Positions 1-7,969 of a stretch of 64,000 nucleotides of DNA are shown in pieces. The DNA is taken from positions 5,704,001 through 5,768,000 of the forward strand of contig NZ_CP080647.1 of assembly GCF_019599145.1 (NCBI RefSeq), read 5' to 3'. The first letter of the stretch is position 1, and each line of letters begins with the position of its first letter. The position numbers were made by a program, and so were the translations under genes. The notes under the pieces are model-generated. The model saw only the letters and a list, made by a program, of their open reading frames with translations, was not told the origin of the DNA and made no database searches. This DNA is from Streptomyces akebiae. Lineage in GTDB: Bacteria; Actinomycetota; Actinomycetes; Streptomycetales; Streptomycetaceae.

Positions 1-786
1 GAACCCGACGCCGGCTCCAACAGCCACCGCATCACCACCACGGCCCGCCGCGACGAAACCGGGGACTGGCTCCTGACCGGCCGCAAGGTCTTCATCTCCG
101 GCGTCGACAGAGCGGACGCCGTCCTGATCGTCGGCCGCACCGAGGACGCCCGCACCGGCACCCTCAAGCCCTGCCTCTTCATCGTCCCCACGGACACCCC
201 CGGCTTCGAGTACCGCCCGATCGACATGGAACTCCGGGCCGCCGAAAAGCAGTTCGAGCTGACCTTCGACGACATCCGGCTCCCCGCCGACGCCCTGGTC
301 GGCGACGAGAACGCCGGTCTCCTCCAGCTCTTCGCCGGCCTCAACCCCGAGCGGATCATGACGGCCGCCTTCGCCATCGGCATGGCCAGGTACGCCCTCG
401 GCAAAGCCGTCGAGTACGCCCGCGACCGCACCGTGTGGGGGCAGCCCATCGGCGCCCACCAGGCGATCGCCCACCCCCTCGCCCAGTCCCACATCGAACT
501 CGAACTGGCCCGTCTGATGATGCAGAAGGCGGCCCACCTCTACGACGCCGGTGACGACGCGGCGGCCGGCGAGGCGGCCAACATGGCCAAGTACGCGGCG
601 GGAGAGGCGTGCGTGCGGGCCGTCGACCAGGCCGTGCACACCCTCGGCGGCAACGGCCTCACGGCCGAGTTCGGCCTGGCCTCGCTGATAACGGCCGCGC
701 GCGTGTCTCGTATCGCGCCGGTGAGCCGGGAGATGATTCTCAACTACGTCTCCCACCAGACCCTGGGCCTGCCGAAGTCGTACTGA
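1..786 (+). CDS. Acyl-CoA dehydrogenase (5' end outside window)
   Basis: The reading frame is open from the first base, so the N-terminal part is missing; 261 residues are visible. It opens at the EPDAGSN motif of the acyl-CoA dehydrogenase middle domain, continues through the beta-barrel, and carries the FAD-contact stretch ARDRTVWGQPIGAHQAIAH near visible residues 140-158. It should oxidise an acyl-CoA to the enoyl-CoA with FAD. The C-terminal segment reads RIAPVSREM where many family members have YEGTSEIQ, so the usual late catalytic glutamate is not at that place; the base may lie elsewhere, as in isovaleryl-CoA dehydrogenases. It is followed after 75 bases by a CoA ligase and hydratase, suggesting one beta-oxidation-like operon. 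Confidence 0.9.
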   Translation, partial: EPDAGSNSHRITTTARRDETGDWLLTGRKVFISGVDRADAVLIVGRTEDARTGTLKPCLFIVPTDTPGFEYRPIDMELRAAEKQFELTFDDIRLPADALVGDENAGLLQLFAGLNPERIMTAAFAIGMARYALGKAVEYARDRTVWGQPIGAHQAIAHPLAQSHIELELARLMMQKAAHLYDAGDDAAAGEAANMAKYAAGEACVRAVDQAVHTLGGNGLTAEFGLASLITAARVSRIAPVSREMILNYVSHQTLGLPKSY

Positions 787-861
787 GCCGCCCGCGTCGC
801 CGGAGAGCGGCAGCGGGAGCCTGAGCGTGGCCGCAGGAGTCGGAGCGCACGAGGAGGAACC

Positions 862-2430
862 ATGTTCCGCAGCGAGTACGCAGACGTCCCACCCCTCGAA
901 CTCCCCATCCACGACGCCGTCCTGGGCCGGGCCGCCGAGTTCGGCGACCTGCCCGCGCTGATCGACGGCGTCGACGGCACGACCCTCACCTACGAACAGC
1001 TGGACCGCTTCCACCGGCGGCTCGCGGCCGCGTTCGCCGAGGCGGGCGTCCGCAAGGGCGACGTCCTCGCCCTGCACAGCCCCAACACGATCGCCTACCC
1101 GACGGCGTTCTACGCGGCCACCCGCGCGGGCGCCACCGTCACCACCGTGCACCCGCTGGCCACCCCCGGCGAACTGGCCAAACAGCTCCATGACTCCGGA
1201 GCGAGCTGGATCGTCACGGTCTCACCGCTCCTGGAGACCGCCCGCGCCGCCGCCGAACGCGTCGGCGGCGTACGGGAGATCTTCGTCTGCGACAGCGCCC
1301 CCGGTCACCGCTCGCTGATCGACATGCTCGCCTCCGCCGCGCCCGAACCGGCCGTCGACATCGACCCGGTCACGGACATCGCGGCCCTCCCGTACTCCTC
1401 CGGCACGACCGGCGTCCCCAAGGGCGTCATGCTCACCCACCGGTCCATCGCCACCAACCTCGCCCAGCTCGAACCGGTCATGCCGGCCGGCCCCGGCGAC
1501 CGCGTCCTCGCCGTGCTCCCGTTCTTCCACATCTACGGCCTGACCGCCCTGATGAACGCCCCGCTGCGGCTCGGCGCCACGGTCGTCGTCCTGCCCCGCT
1601 TCGATATGGAGAGCTACCTCGCGGCGATCGCCGAACACCGCATCACCCACCTCTACGTGGCCCCGCCGATCGTCCTCGCCCTCGCCAAACACCCGGCCGC
1701 CGAACGCTACGACCTCTCCACGGTCCGGCACGTCCTCTCCGCCGCCGCGCCCCTGGACGCGCGGCTCGCCGCCGCCTGCTCCGCCCGCCTCTCCCTGCCG
1801 CCCGTCGTCCAGGGCTACGGCATGACCGAACTCTCCCCCTGCTCCCACCTGGTCCCCCTCACCCAGGCCGCCACCGCACCCCCCGGCACCGTCGGCAAAC
1901 TCATCGCCGGCACCGAGATGCGGATCGTCTCCCTCGACGACCCCGGCAAGGAGGTCGGCGTCGGCGAACGCGGCGAGATCGTCATCCGGGGCCCCCAGGT
2001 CATGAAGGGCTACCTGGGCCGCCCCCAGGCCACCGCCGACATGATCGACGCCGACGGCTGGCTCGCCACCGGCGACATCGGGCACGTCGACGCCGACGGC
2101 TGGCTGTTCGTCGTCGACCGCGTCAAGGAACTCATCAAGTACAAGGGCTTCCAGGTCGCACCCGCCGAACTCGAAGCCCTCCTCGTCACCCACCCCGGCA
2201 TCGCCGACGCCGCCGTCATCGGCCACTACGACGACGACGGCAACGAGGTCCCGCACGCCTTCGTCGTCCGCCGGCCCACCGCGCACGACCTCTCCGAAGG
2301 CGAGGTGATGATGTACGTCGCCGAACGCGTCGCCCCCTACAAACGCGTCCGCCACGTCACCTTCATCGCCGACGTGCCCCGCGCGGCCTCCGGGAAGATC
2401 CTCCGCCGCGAACTCAGGGAACGACTGTGA
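862..2430 (+). CDS. AMP-forming acyl/aryl-CoA ligase (4-coumarate-CoA ligase type)
   Basis: A 522-residue ANL-superfamily enzyme that would activate a carboxylic acid with ATP and CoA through an acyl-adenylate. The ATP-binding P-loop SSGTTGVPKG lies at residues 179-188, the YGMTE motif at 319-323, a TGD motif follows, and the C-terminal lysine loop (SGKILRR) lies about ten residues from the end. Length and motif order match 4-coumarate-CoA ligase-like proteins; the acid cannot be deduced. The ATG is preceded by a strong GAGGAGGAA ribosome site. Its TGA overlaps the GTG of the next gene in GTGA, so translation of the two is probably coupled. The upstream dehydrogenase and downstream hydratase supply the next steps of acid breakdown. 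Confidence 0.92.
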   Translation: MFRSEYADVPPLELPIHDAVLGRAAEFGDLPALIDGVDGTTLTYEQLDRFHRRLAAAFAEAGVRKGDVLALHSPNTIAYPTAFYAATRAGATVTTVHPLATPGELAKQLHDSGASWIVTVSPLLETARAAAERVGGVREIFVCDSAPGHRSLIDMLASAAPEPAVDIDPVTDIAALPYSSGTTGVPKGVMLTHRSIATNLAQLEPVMPAGPGDRVLAVLPFFHIYGLTALMNAPLRLGATVVVLPRFDMESYLAAIAEHRITHLYVAPPIVLALAKHPAAERYDLSTVRHVLSAAAPLDARLAAACSARLSLPPVVQGYGMTELSPCSHLVPLTQAATAPPGTVGKLIAGTEMRIVSLDDPGKEVGVGERGEIVIRGPQVMKGYLGRPQATADMIDADGWLATGDIGHVDADGWLFVVDRVKELIKYKGFQVAPAELEALLVTHPGIADAAVIGHYDDDGNEVPHAFVVRRPTAHDLSEGEVMMYVAERVAPYKRVRHVTFIADVPRAASGKILRRELRERL

Positions 2431-3173
2431 CCGACACCGCACCGTCCGTGCACCGCGCCCACCACAGGGGCATCACCACCCTCACGCTCGACTCCCCGGC
2501 CAACCGCAACGCGCTCTCCGCGACGCTCGTGCGGGACCTGTCGGACGCGCTCACCCGGTGCGGTGAGGACGACGACGTACGCGCCGTCGTCCTCACCCAC
2601 ACCGGGAACACGTTCTGCGCGGGCGCCGACCTGCGTGACCCGCCCGACCCGAAAGCCATCGTCGCGCTGCTCCGCCACATCCTCGACCTGCCCAGACCGG
2701 TCGTCGCCCGCGTCACCGGCCAGGTCCGCGCGGGCGGTCTCGGCCTGCTCGGCGCCTGCGACATCGCCGCCGCCGGCCCGGACGCCGGTTTCGCCCTCAC
2801 CGAGGTACGCATCGGGGTCGCCCCCGCCGTCATCTCCCTCACCCTCCGCCCCCGCACCGACCCCCGCGCCCTCGCCCGCTACTACCTCACCGGCGAGAGG
2901 TTCGGCGCCGCCGAAGCCGCCCGCATCGGGGTGCTCACCATGGCCGGCGCCGATGTCGACGACCTGCTCGAACCCGTCCTCGACGGCCTGCGCCGCGCTT
3001 CACCGAGGGCCCTGGCGGAGACGAAACGCCTGCTCACGGCTAAGGTGCTGGAGAACTTCGACCGGGACGCGAGTGAGCTGACCAGCCTCTCGTCCCGGCT
3101 GTTCGCCTCCGCCGACGCCCGCGAGGGCGTGACGGCGTTCCTCGAAGGACGGGACCCGGGATGGGTGTTGTGA
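2427..3173 (+). CDS. Enoyl-CoA hydratase/isomerase family protein
   Basis: A 248-residue crotonase-fold protein. The oxyanion-hole segment NTFCAGADL is near residues 58-66 and the second conserved block ARVTGQVRAGGLGLLGACDI near 91-110. These bind the acyl-CoA thioester during hydration or isomerisation of a double bond. It starts at a GTG overlapping the ligase stop (GTGA) and its own stop overlaps the next start the same way, so ligase, hydratase and TetR regulator form a tightly coupled operon. Substrate is not resolvable from sequence. Confidence 0.9.
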   Translation: MTDTAPSVHRAHHRGITTLTLDSPANRNALSATLVRDLSDALTRCGEDDDVRAVVLTHTGNTFCAGADLRDPPDPKAIVALLRHILDLPRPVVARVTGQVRAGGLGLLGACDIAAAGPDAGFALTEVRIGVAPAVISLTLRPRTDPRALARYYLTGERFGAAEAARIGVLTMAGADVDDLLEPVLDGLRRASPRALAETKRLLTAKVLENFDRDASELTSLSSRLFASADAREGVTAFLEGRDPGWVL

Positions 3174-3778
3174 GCATGACGGAAACAAGCCCGGTCGTGG
3201 ATCGCGGCCCCAAGCAGGACCGCAGCCGCGTCACCCGTCAGCGCCTGCTGGAAGCCGCCGTCGCCTGCCTCGCCGAACACGGCTGGGCCGGCTCCACCGT
3301 CTCCGTCGTCGCCGAACGCGCCGGCGTCTCCCGGGGCGCCGCCCAACACCACTTCCGCACCCGCGAGGACCTGTTCACCGCCGCCGTCGAGTACGTCGCC
3401 GAAGAGCGCTCCCTCGCCCTGCGCGCCCTCTTCCCCGAGGGCACCGCCGACCGCCGGGCCGTCGTCGCCGCCGTCGTCGACCTCTTCACCGGCCCCCTCT
3501 TCCGCGCCGCCCTCCACCTCTGGGTCGCCGCCTCCAACGAGGAGCAGCTCCGCTCCCGCGTCACCGAACTCGAAGCCCGCGTCGGCCGCGAGACCCACCG
3601 CATCGCCGTCGACCTCCTCCGCGCCGACGAGACCGTCCCCGGCGTCCGCGAAACCGTCCAGGGCCTCCTCGACATGGCCCGCGGCCTCGGCCTCGCCAAC
3701 CTCCTCACCGACGACACCGGCCGCCGCGACAAGGTGGTGGCCCAGTGGGCGGCCCTGCTCGACGAGAAACTGGGCTGA
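3170..3778 (+). CDS. TetR/AcrR family transcriptional regulator
   Basis: A one-component repressor of about 202 residues. The N-terminal helix-turn-helix contains TRQRLLEAAVACLAEHGW, then VSVVAERAGVSRGAAQHHF as the recognition region. The C-terminal helical ligand domain is leucine- and arginine-rich. I place the start at the GTG overlapping the hydratase stop as GTGA, continuing the coupling pattern of this operon; ATGs at 3161 and 3176 are alternatives. As last gene of the ligase-hydratase operon it most likely senses an acyl-CoA or its acid and represses the operon. The promoter would lie left of the window, so no operator can be assigned. Confidence 0.9.
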   Translation: MSMTETSPVVDRGPKQDRSRVTRQRLLEAAVACLAEHGWAGSTVSVVAERAGVSRGAAQHHFRTREDLFTAAVEYVAEERSLALRALFPEGTADRRAVVAAVVDLFTGPLFRAALHLWVAASNEEQLRSRVTELEARVGRETHRIAVDLLRADETVPGVRETVQGLLDMARGLGLANLLTDDTGRRDKVVAQWAALLDEKLG

Positions 3779-3818
3779 GACCCTCGGCACCCGAACCGCC
3801 CGGCCCGCGTCACGGCCC

Positions 3819-3892
3819 GAGCCGCTCCACCCGCGTCACGGACTGAGCCGCTCCACCCGCGTCACGGACTGAGGCGCTCCACCCGCCACGAC
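3819..3892. repeat. 26-bp direct repeat at the pdxH 3' end
   Basis: Two identical 26-bp units (3819-3844 and 3845-3870, beginning GAGCCGCTCCACCCGCG) are followed by a diverged third copy that lies inside the last codons of pdxH. Each unit contains the complement of the pdxH stop and its last six codons, so the end of the gene has been duplicated outward. Since 26 is not a multiple of three, the copies are in different frames and do not extend the protein. Confidence 0.8.
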
Positions 3893-4515
3893 CCGTCCGG
3901 CTCCGCCACGTACCGCAGCCGGTCGTGCAGCCGGTTCCACCGCCCCTGCCAGAACTCCACGCTCTGCGGCACCACCCGGAAACCACCCCAGTTCGGCGGC
4001 ACCGGCACCTGCTCCCCCTCCGGATAGCGCGCGTGCAACTCCTCGTACGCGGCGTCCAGTTCGGCCCGCGAGGAGATCACCGAGGACTGCGCGCTGGCCC
4101 ACGCACCCAACTGCGAACCGTGCGGCCGGGTCCGGAAGTACGCCGCCGTCTCGTCCCGCCCGGTCCGCCGCGCCGTACCCGTCACGATCACCTGCCGGGC
4201 CAGCGCGTGCCAGGGGAAGAGCAGCGAGACGTACGGGTTCTCCGCCAGGTCCCGGGCCTTGCGGGAGTCGTAGTTCGTGTAGAAGACGAAGCCCTCTGCG
4301 TCGTACGCCTTCATCAGCACCGTACGAGAAGTGGGGCGCCCCGCGGCGTCGGCCGTCGACACCACCATCGCGTTCGGCTCGAACACCGCCCCCTCCTGCG
4401 CGGCCTGGAGGAACCACCGCCCGAACTGCTCCATGGGGTCGGCGGCCAGCTCGCTCTCGTCGAGCCCGTCGGCGCGGTACTGCTTGCGCATGAGAGCAGG
4501 GTCGTGATCGTTCAC
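3862..4515 (-). CDS. pdxH: Pyridoxamine 5'-phosphate oxidase
   Basis: A 217-residue FMN enzyme that oxidises pyridoxine or pyridoxamine phosphate to pyridoxal phosphate, the last step of B6 synthesis or salvage. Diagnostic segments are [36 protein letters not shown] and the C-terminal block [13 protein letters not shown], which binds FMN and substrate. I choose the GTG at 4515 (reads [18 protein letters not shown]), which gives the usual family length; upstream in-frame codons run into the divergent promoter. Transcription is divergent from a citrate synthase. A second, more diverged family member lies at 47586-48314. Confidence 0.93.
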   Translation of the reverse strand: MNDHDPALMRKQYRADGLDESELAADPMEQFGRWFLQAAQEGAVFEPNAMVVSTADAAGRPTSRTVLMKAYDAEGFVFYTNYDSRKARDLAENPYVSLLFPWHALARQVIVTGTARRTGRDETAAYFRTRPHGSQLGAWASAQSSVISSRAELDAAYEELHARYPEGEQVPVPPNWGGFRVVPQSVEFWQGRWNRLHDRLRYVAEPDGSWRVERLSP

Positions 4516-4556
4516 ATGGTCATCCTGCCGTATGAACGGCCGACCGGAGAGGGAGT

Positions 4557-4606
4557 GGCACTGAGTGCCGCGGACTCTCCCCAAACGTGGCACTCAGGCG
4601 TATGGT
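4557..4606. promoter_or_regulatory. Palindrome and candidate -10 between pdxH and citrate synthase
   Basis: The divergent intergenic region holds a perfect palindrome GGCACTGAGTGCC (4557-4569), a second half-like copy GTGGCACTCAGG (4587-4598), and TATGGT (4601-4606) as a plausible -10 for citrate synthase. The repeated GTGGCACT element looks like an operator covering both promoters, but I do not recognise its regulator. Confidence 0.45.
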
Positions 4607-4646
4607 GCTGGAACCGCCTGTCGCACACATCAAGAGGAGCCGCCTG

Positions 4647-5747
4647 ATGTCCGACTTCGTACCCGGACTCGAAGGAGTCGTCGCGTTCGAGACGGAGATC
4701 GCCGAACCGGACAAGGAAGGCGGCGCCCTCCGCTACCGGGGCGTCGACATCGAGGACCTGGTCGGCCACGTCTCCTTCGGCAACGTCTGGGGCCTCCTCG
4801 TCGACGGCGCCTTCCGCCCCGGCCTCCCGCCCGCCGAGCCGTTCCCCATCCCCGTCCACTCCGGTGACATCCGCGTCGACGTGCAGTCCGCGCTCGCCAT
4901 GCTGGCCCCGGTCTGGGGCCTCAAACCGCTCCTGGACATCGACGAGGAGCAGGCCCGCGCCGACCTCGCCCGCGCCGCCGTCATGGCCCTCTCCTACGTG
5001 GCCCAGTCCGCCCGCGGCCAGGGCCTGCCCATGGTCCCGCAGCGCGAGATCGACAAGGCCCAGTCCGTCGTCGAACGCTTCATGATCCGCTGGCGCGGCG
5101 AGCCCGACCCCAAGCACGTGGCGGCCGTCGACGCGTACTGGACCAGCGCCGCCGAACACGGCATGAACGCCTCCACCTTCACCGCACGGGTCATCGCCTC
5201 CACCGGCGCCGACGTGGCCGCCGCCCTCTCCGGCGCCGTCGGCGCCATGTCGGGCCCCCTCCACGGCGGCGCCCCCTCCCGCGTCCTCGGCATGATCGAG
5301 GAGATCGAACGCACCGGCGACGCCGACGCCTACGTCAAGCAGGCCCTCGACAAGGGCGAACGCCTCATGGGCTTCGGCCACCGCGTCTACCGCGCCGAGG
5401 ACCCCCGCGCACGCGTCCTGCGCCGCACCGCCCGCGACCTCGGCGCCCCCCGCTTCGAGGTCGCCGAAGCCCTGGAGAAGGCCGCCCTGGCCGAACTCCA
5501 CGCCCGCCGCCCCGACCGTGTCCTCGCCACGAACGTCGAGTTCTGGGCGGCCATCGTCCTGGACTTCGCCGAGGTCCCGGCCCATATGTTCACGTCCATG
5601 TTCACCTGCGCCCGCACGGCCGGCTGGTCGGCGCACATCCTCGAACAGAAGCGCACGGGACGCCTGGTGCGCCCCTCCGCCCGCTACGTGGGACCGGGCA
5701 CACGCAGCCCGCAGGAGATCGAGGGGTACGCGGACATCGCCCGGTAG
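4647..5747 (+). CDS. Citrate synthase / methylcitrate synthase family (type II short form)
   Basis: A 366-residue citrate-synthase-fold enzyme, condensing oxaloacetate with an acyl-CoA. Conserved blocks are GALRYRGVDIEDL at the N-terminus, SAAEHGMNASTFTARVIAST with the first catalytic histidine, SGPLHGGAPSRV with the second, GFGHRVYRAEDPRA, and NVEFWAAIVLDFAEVP carrying the catalytic acidic region. The size fits the short citrate/2-methylcitrate synthase group of Gram-positive bacteria. The ATG at 4647 follows AGAGGAGC and begins MSDFVPGLEG; the frame is open further upstream but that stretch overlaps the promoter. Whether acetyl- or propionyl-CoA is preferred cannot be read from sequence. 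Confidence 0.9.
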   Translation: MSDFVPGLEGVVAFETEIAEPDKEGGALRYRGVDIEDLVGHVSFGNVWGLLVDGAFRPGLPPAEPFPIPVHSGDIRVDVQSALAMLAPVWGLKPLLDIDEEQARADLARAAVMALSYVAQSARGQGLPMVPQREIDKAQSVVERFMIRWRGEPDPKHVAAVDAYWTSAAEHGMNASTFTARVIASTGADVAAALSGAVGAMSGPLHGGAPSRVLGMIEEIERTGDADAYVKQALDKGERLMGFGHRVYRAEDPRARVLRRTARDLGAPRFEVAEALEKAALAELHARRPDRVLATNVEFWAAIVLDFAEVPAHMFTSMFTCARTAGWSAHILEQKRTGRLVRPSARYVGPGTRSPQEIEGYADIAR

Positions 5748-5784
5748 CCGGTCGTACCGGTCGTACCGGTGGTCCCCCGCCGCG

Positions 5785-6813
5785 TCACGCGGGGCTCAGC
5801 AGCCCCGCGTGATGCCGCTCGGCGACCAGCGGATGCGCCCGCAGCTTCCCCTTTAGCTCGTTGAACCCGTACTCGGCGAAGAGCGGATTCCCCGGATCGT
5901 CGGTCACCCCGGGCGCGGTGGAGGCGTACGGGAAGACCAGCGGCTCGACCCGGGCGTCGAGCCGCGGGTTGTAGAAGAAGGGCACGGAGAACCGCTCGGT
6001 GGCCCCGGGCGGGCTCACGACCCGGTGGTTCGTGGCGAGCAGATACCCGTTCGTCGCCACCTCCAGCAACTCCCCGAGGTTCACCACGAACGCCCCCGGA
6101 ATCGGCGGCACGTCATGGAACACCCCGTCCGCCCGCTCCACCTGGAGCCCGCCGACCCGGTCCTGCAGCAACAAGGTCAGGAACCCGTAGTCCTTGTGGG
6201 CCCCCACTCCCTGGTCGGCCCCGTCCCCCGCACTGCCGGGATACCGCACGAGCTTCAGATGCGGATGGGCCCGCTCCCCGAAGACCGGGTCGTAGAAACC
6301 GGCGGGCGCCCCGATGGAGACCAGCAGCTCCCGCAGCAGCCGCTGCGCCACGGCACTGAGCCGGTCGATCCACGCGAGCGCGGCGGTCCGCAGCTCCGGC
6401 AGGGAGGCGGGCCACTGGTTGGGGCCCTGGAGCCACCAGTACGCGGGCTCCCCGGGACCGGGAGCACGGGCGGCACGCTCGGCGCCGATGTCCAACTGAT
6501 CCCGCCAGTCCCGACTGCCGCCCGTCCGCTCGTCCCCGGTCCGGGTATAGCCCCGGAAATGCGGCGAGTTGACGTTGTCGAGGGCGAGCCGCTCGGCCTC
6601 CGGCAGCGCGAAGAACGCCCGCATGGCGGCGTCGAGCCGCCCGATCTCCTCCTCCCCGACCCCGTGCCCGACGAGCTGGAAGAAGCCCACGTCATGCGCG
6701 GCACTGTGCAACTGCGCGTGCAGCAGCGCCCGCGCCTCGGGCCCGCGATCGGCGGCGGAGAGATCGATGATGGGCAGCTGGAGATACGACGATGATGTCG
6801 CTGAGTACGTCAT
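5785..6813 (-). CDS. Isopenicillin N synthase-family Fe(II)/2-oxoglutarate dioxygenase
   Basis: A 342-residue non-haem iron oxygenase with the N-terminal DIOX_N block (LPIIDLSAAD; HDVGFFQLVGHG) and the 2OG-FeII core. The iron ligands are readable as H206 and D208 (AHKDYG) and H263 (TNHRV), and R274-F-S276 is the 2-oxoglutarate carboxylate motif. It probably hydroxylates a small molecule; the substrate is unknown. It lies tail to tail with citrate synthase, 37 bases apart. Upstream on the same strand is a leaderless 25-codon leader peptide and, beyond it, a structured RNA candidate, so expression is likely controlled by attenuation. Confidence 0.9.
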   Translation of the reverse strand: MTYSATSSSYLQLPIIDLSAADRGPEARALLHAQLHSAAHDVGFFQLVGHGVGEEEIGRLDAAMRAFFALPEAERLALDNVNSPHFRGYTRTGDERTGGSRDWRDQLDIGAERAARAPGPGEPAYWWLQGPNQWPASLPELRTAALAWIDRLSAVAQRLLRELLVSIGAPAGFYDPVFGERAHPHLKLVRYPGSAGDGADQGVGAHKDYGFLTLLLQDRVGGLQVERADGVFHDVPPIPGAFVVNLGELLEVATNGYLLATNHRVVSPPGATERFSVPFFYNPRLDARVEPLVFPYASTAPGVTDDPGNPLFAEYGFNELKGKLRAHPLVAERHHAGLLSPA

Positions 6814-6861
6814 GGCATGCGTCCGAGAGTGAGAAGAGAGGGCTGGGGCCGGGTCCGGGGT

Positions 6862-6939
6862 TCAGACGGAGGCCCGACAGCCCATGCTCGTGACGCGCAC
6901 GAAGTCCACGTGCCGGCGTCGAACGAGCATCGGAAGCAT
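6862..6939 (-). CDS. Putative leaderless leader peptide (RRRHVDFVRVTSMGCR type)
   Basis: A 25-codon ORF reads MLPMLVRRRHVDFVRVTSMGCR and three more residues, ending 48 bases before the oxygenase start. On the minus strand a TATGCT hexamer sits six bases before its ATG, which places the likely transcription start on or next to the A of ATG: a leaderless message with no ribosome site. I recall short actinobacterial peptides with an RRHVD-x-x-R-x-S-x-x-C(R) core upstream of sulphur-related genes, generally called putative leader peptides. The single Cys codon near the end suggests ribosome-mediated attenuation of the oxygenase gene. The function is inference. Confidence 0.65.
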   Translation of the reverse strand: MLPMLVRRRHVDFVRVTSMGCRASV

Positions 6940-6973
6940 GGTGAAAGCATACTGCGCCCTACGAAACGCAGAC

Positions 6974-7195
6974 GACCCGCAGGCTCTGGGTCCCTCCGGC
7001 CCCTAAGGACCGAAGAAGCCGGCCGGACGTACCGGCGAGCCTGCGGGTCGGGTGACTGCTTGAGATTGGGCCGGCTGCGCGTTCCTCACGCGCTGGTCCG
7101 GCACCGCACTGTGTGTGGTGCAGGGCCGCTAGCCCGCAGCCACCTCACGCGTCCGGTTGCAATACATCTGCCGAACCACCTCCTCTCTCGTGTAC
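6974..7195 (-). ncRNA. Candidate structured small RNA or leader with a 12-codon ORF
   Basis: This minus-strand segment begins a few bases after a good promoter. It contains AGGAGGTG and a 12-codon ORF (7167-7129, MYCNRTREVAAG). It then has a 9-bp hairpin (7101-7109 with 7113-7121), a GCGCG/CGCGC hairpin (7076-7092) and a final 12-bp stem (GACCCGCAGGCT at 6974-6985 with AGCCTGCGGGTC at 7038-7049). Within that stem are two more short stems, GGTCC/GGACC and GCCGG/CCGGC. The last structure is followed by GTCTGCGTTTCG and could act as a terminator before the separate leader-peptide promoter. I recall a conserved Streptomyces sRNA reported near SCO4389 but cannot confirm identity. Confidence 0.5.
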
Positions 7196-7200
7196 CGCAC

Positions 7201-7229
7201 ACCTTAGGAAGCGCTCCGGGGACGCTCAA
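7201..7229 (-). promoter_or_regulatory. Housekeeping-type promoter for the small RNA candidate
   Basis: Reading the minus strand, TTGAGC (7229-7224) and TAAGGT (7206-7201) are separated by exactly 17 bases, close to the TTGACA/TAGGAT-type consensus of the main streptomycete sigma factor. The predicted start is near 7194. The promoter lies only about 30 bases past the stop of the maltokinase-cap gene. Confidence 0.6.
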
Positions 7230-7257
7230 GTGATTTTCCGAGGGGATTGCCGAGGAA

Positions 7258-7899
7258 TTACCGCAGTACGGCGAGGACCCCGCGGGCTCGGGTGCCTTCC
7301 GGCAGGGTCCAATGGCCTGTGACCTGGCCTTTCGCTCCGGGCGTGAGGTCGAGCGCGTCGGGGTGGAGGACTCGGATCAGCTGGAGGACGGTGGTGCCGG
7401 GGGCGAGGGGCAGCTCGGTGGCTTCGGCGGTGTCGGTGGCCGACGAGGCGGTCGTGAGCAGGGGGCCGTCGCCGTCGTAGGCGTGGGTGATCTCGTGGTC
7501 CGGGGTGTCGGTGAGGCTCTGGGCCTGGGGTTCGGCCCTGCCTTCGAAGAGGGCCAGGAGCTGGGCGACCAGGACCGGGTCGTGGGCGCCGTCGTAGACC
7601 CAGCGGGTGCCCAGGACGCCGTGTTCCGTGGTGCCGACGAGGGCGTGTTCCGCGCCGGGGAGTGGGGCGCCCCGGTAGGTGAGGGGGGCCAGGTAGTGGA
7701 CCGGGGCCGCGCCGGAGGTGTCGGTGGCGACCATGAACTCGATGCCGACCTCGCCCTCCGGGTCGTCGAGTCGGAAGCCGCCTGCCTTGGCCAGTTCCGG
7801 AGCGGCCGGACCGCCGGCGTACCAGGGGCGGGTCGGCAGCCAGGCGGCCAGCAGTTCGAGCTTGGTGGGCGTGAGCGTGGTGCGGTAAATGATCGCCAT
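7258..7899 (-). CDS. Maltokinase N-terminal cap-like domain protein
   Basis: A 213-residue soluble protein starting MAIIYRTTLTPTKLELLAAWLPTRPWY. This opening and the length agree with the N-terminal cap-like domain found at the front of actinobacterial maltokinases, here standing alone without the kinase domain; similar proteins are often labelled 1,4-alpha-glucan branching protein by transfer. No catalytic residues can be named. It might bind a sugar or glycan ligand, but that is inference. It lies between the PAS protein and the small RNA promoter, all on the minus strand. Confidence 0.75.
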   Translation of the reverse strand: MAIIYRTTLTPTKLELLAAWLPTRPWYAGGPAAPELAKAGGFRLDDPEGEVGIEFMVATDTSGAAPVHYLAPLTYRGAPLPGAEHALVGTTEHGVLGTRWVYDGAHDPVLVAQLLALFEGRAEPQAQSLTDTPDHEITHAYDGDGPLLTTASSATDTAEATELPLAPGTTVLQLIRVLHPDALDLTPGAKGQVTGHWTLPEGTRARGVLAVLR

Positions 7900-7969
7900 G
7901 CGGCGATTCTGCGCCGCACGGCCGGGTGGCCGCGAGGTGTTTCCCGCGCGGCCGCGCCCGCCTGTGTGC

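Noticed and set aside
1222..2442. 406-codon ORF antisense to the CoA ligase
   Set aside because: Gly/Asp/Val-rich translation typical of shadow frames in GC-rich DNA; the sense gene has all its motifs.
4551..4570. TGGCAC resembling a sigma-54 -24 element
   Set aside because: Streptomycetes lack sigma-54 and there is no TTGC -12 element at the right spacing.
6974..7049. tRNA-like fold in the structured RNA
   Set aside because: The stem is 12 bp with only two inner arms and there is no CCA end or conserved T-arm sequence.
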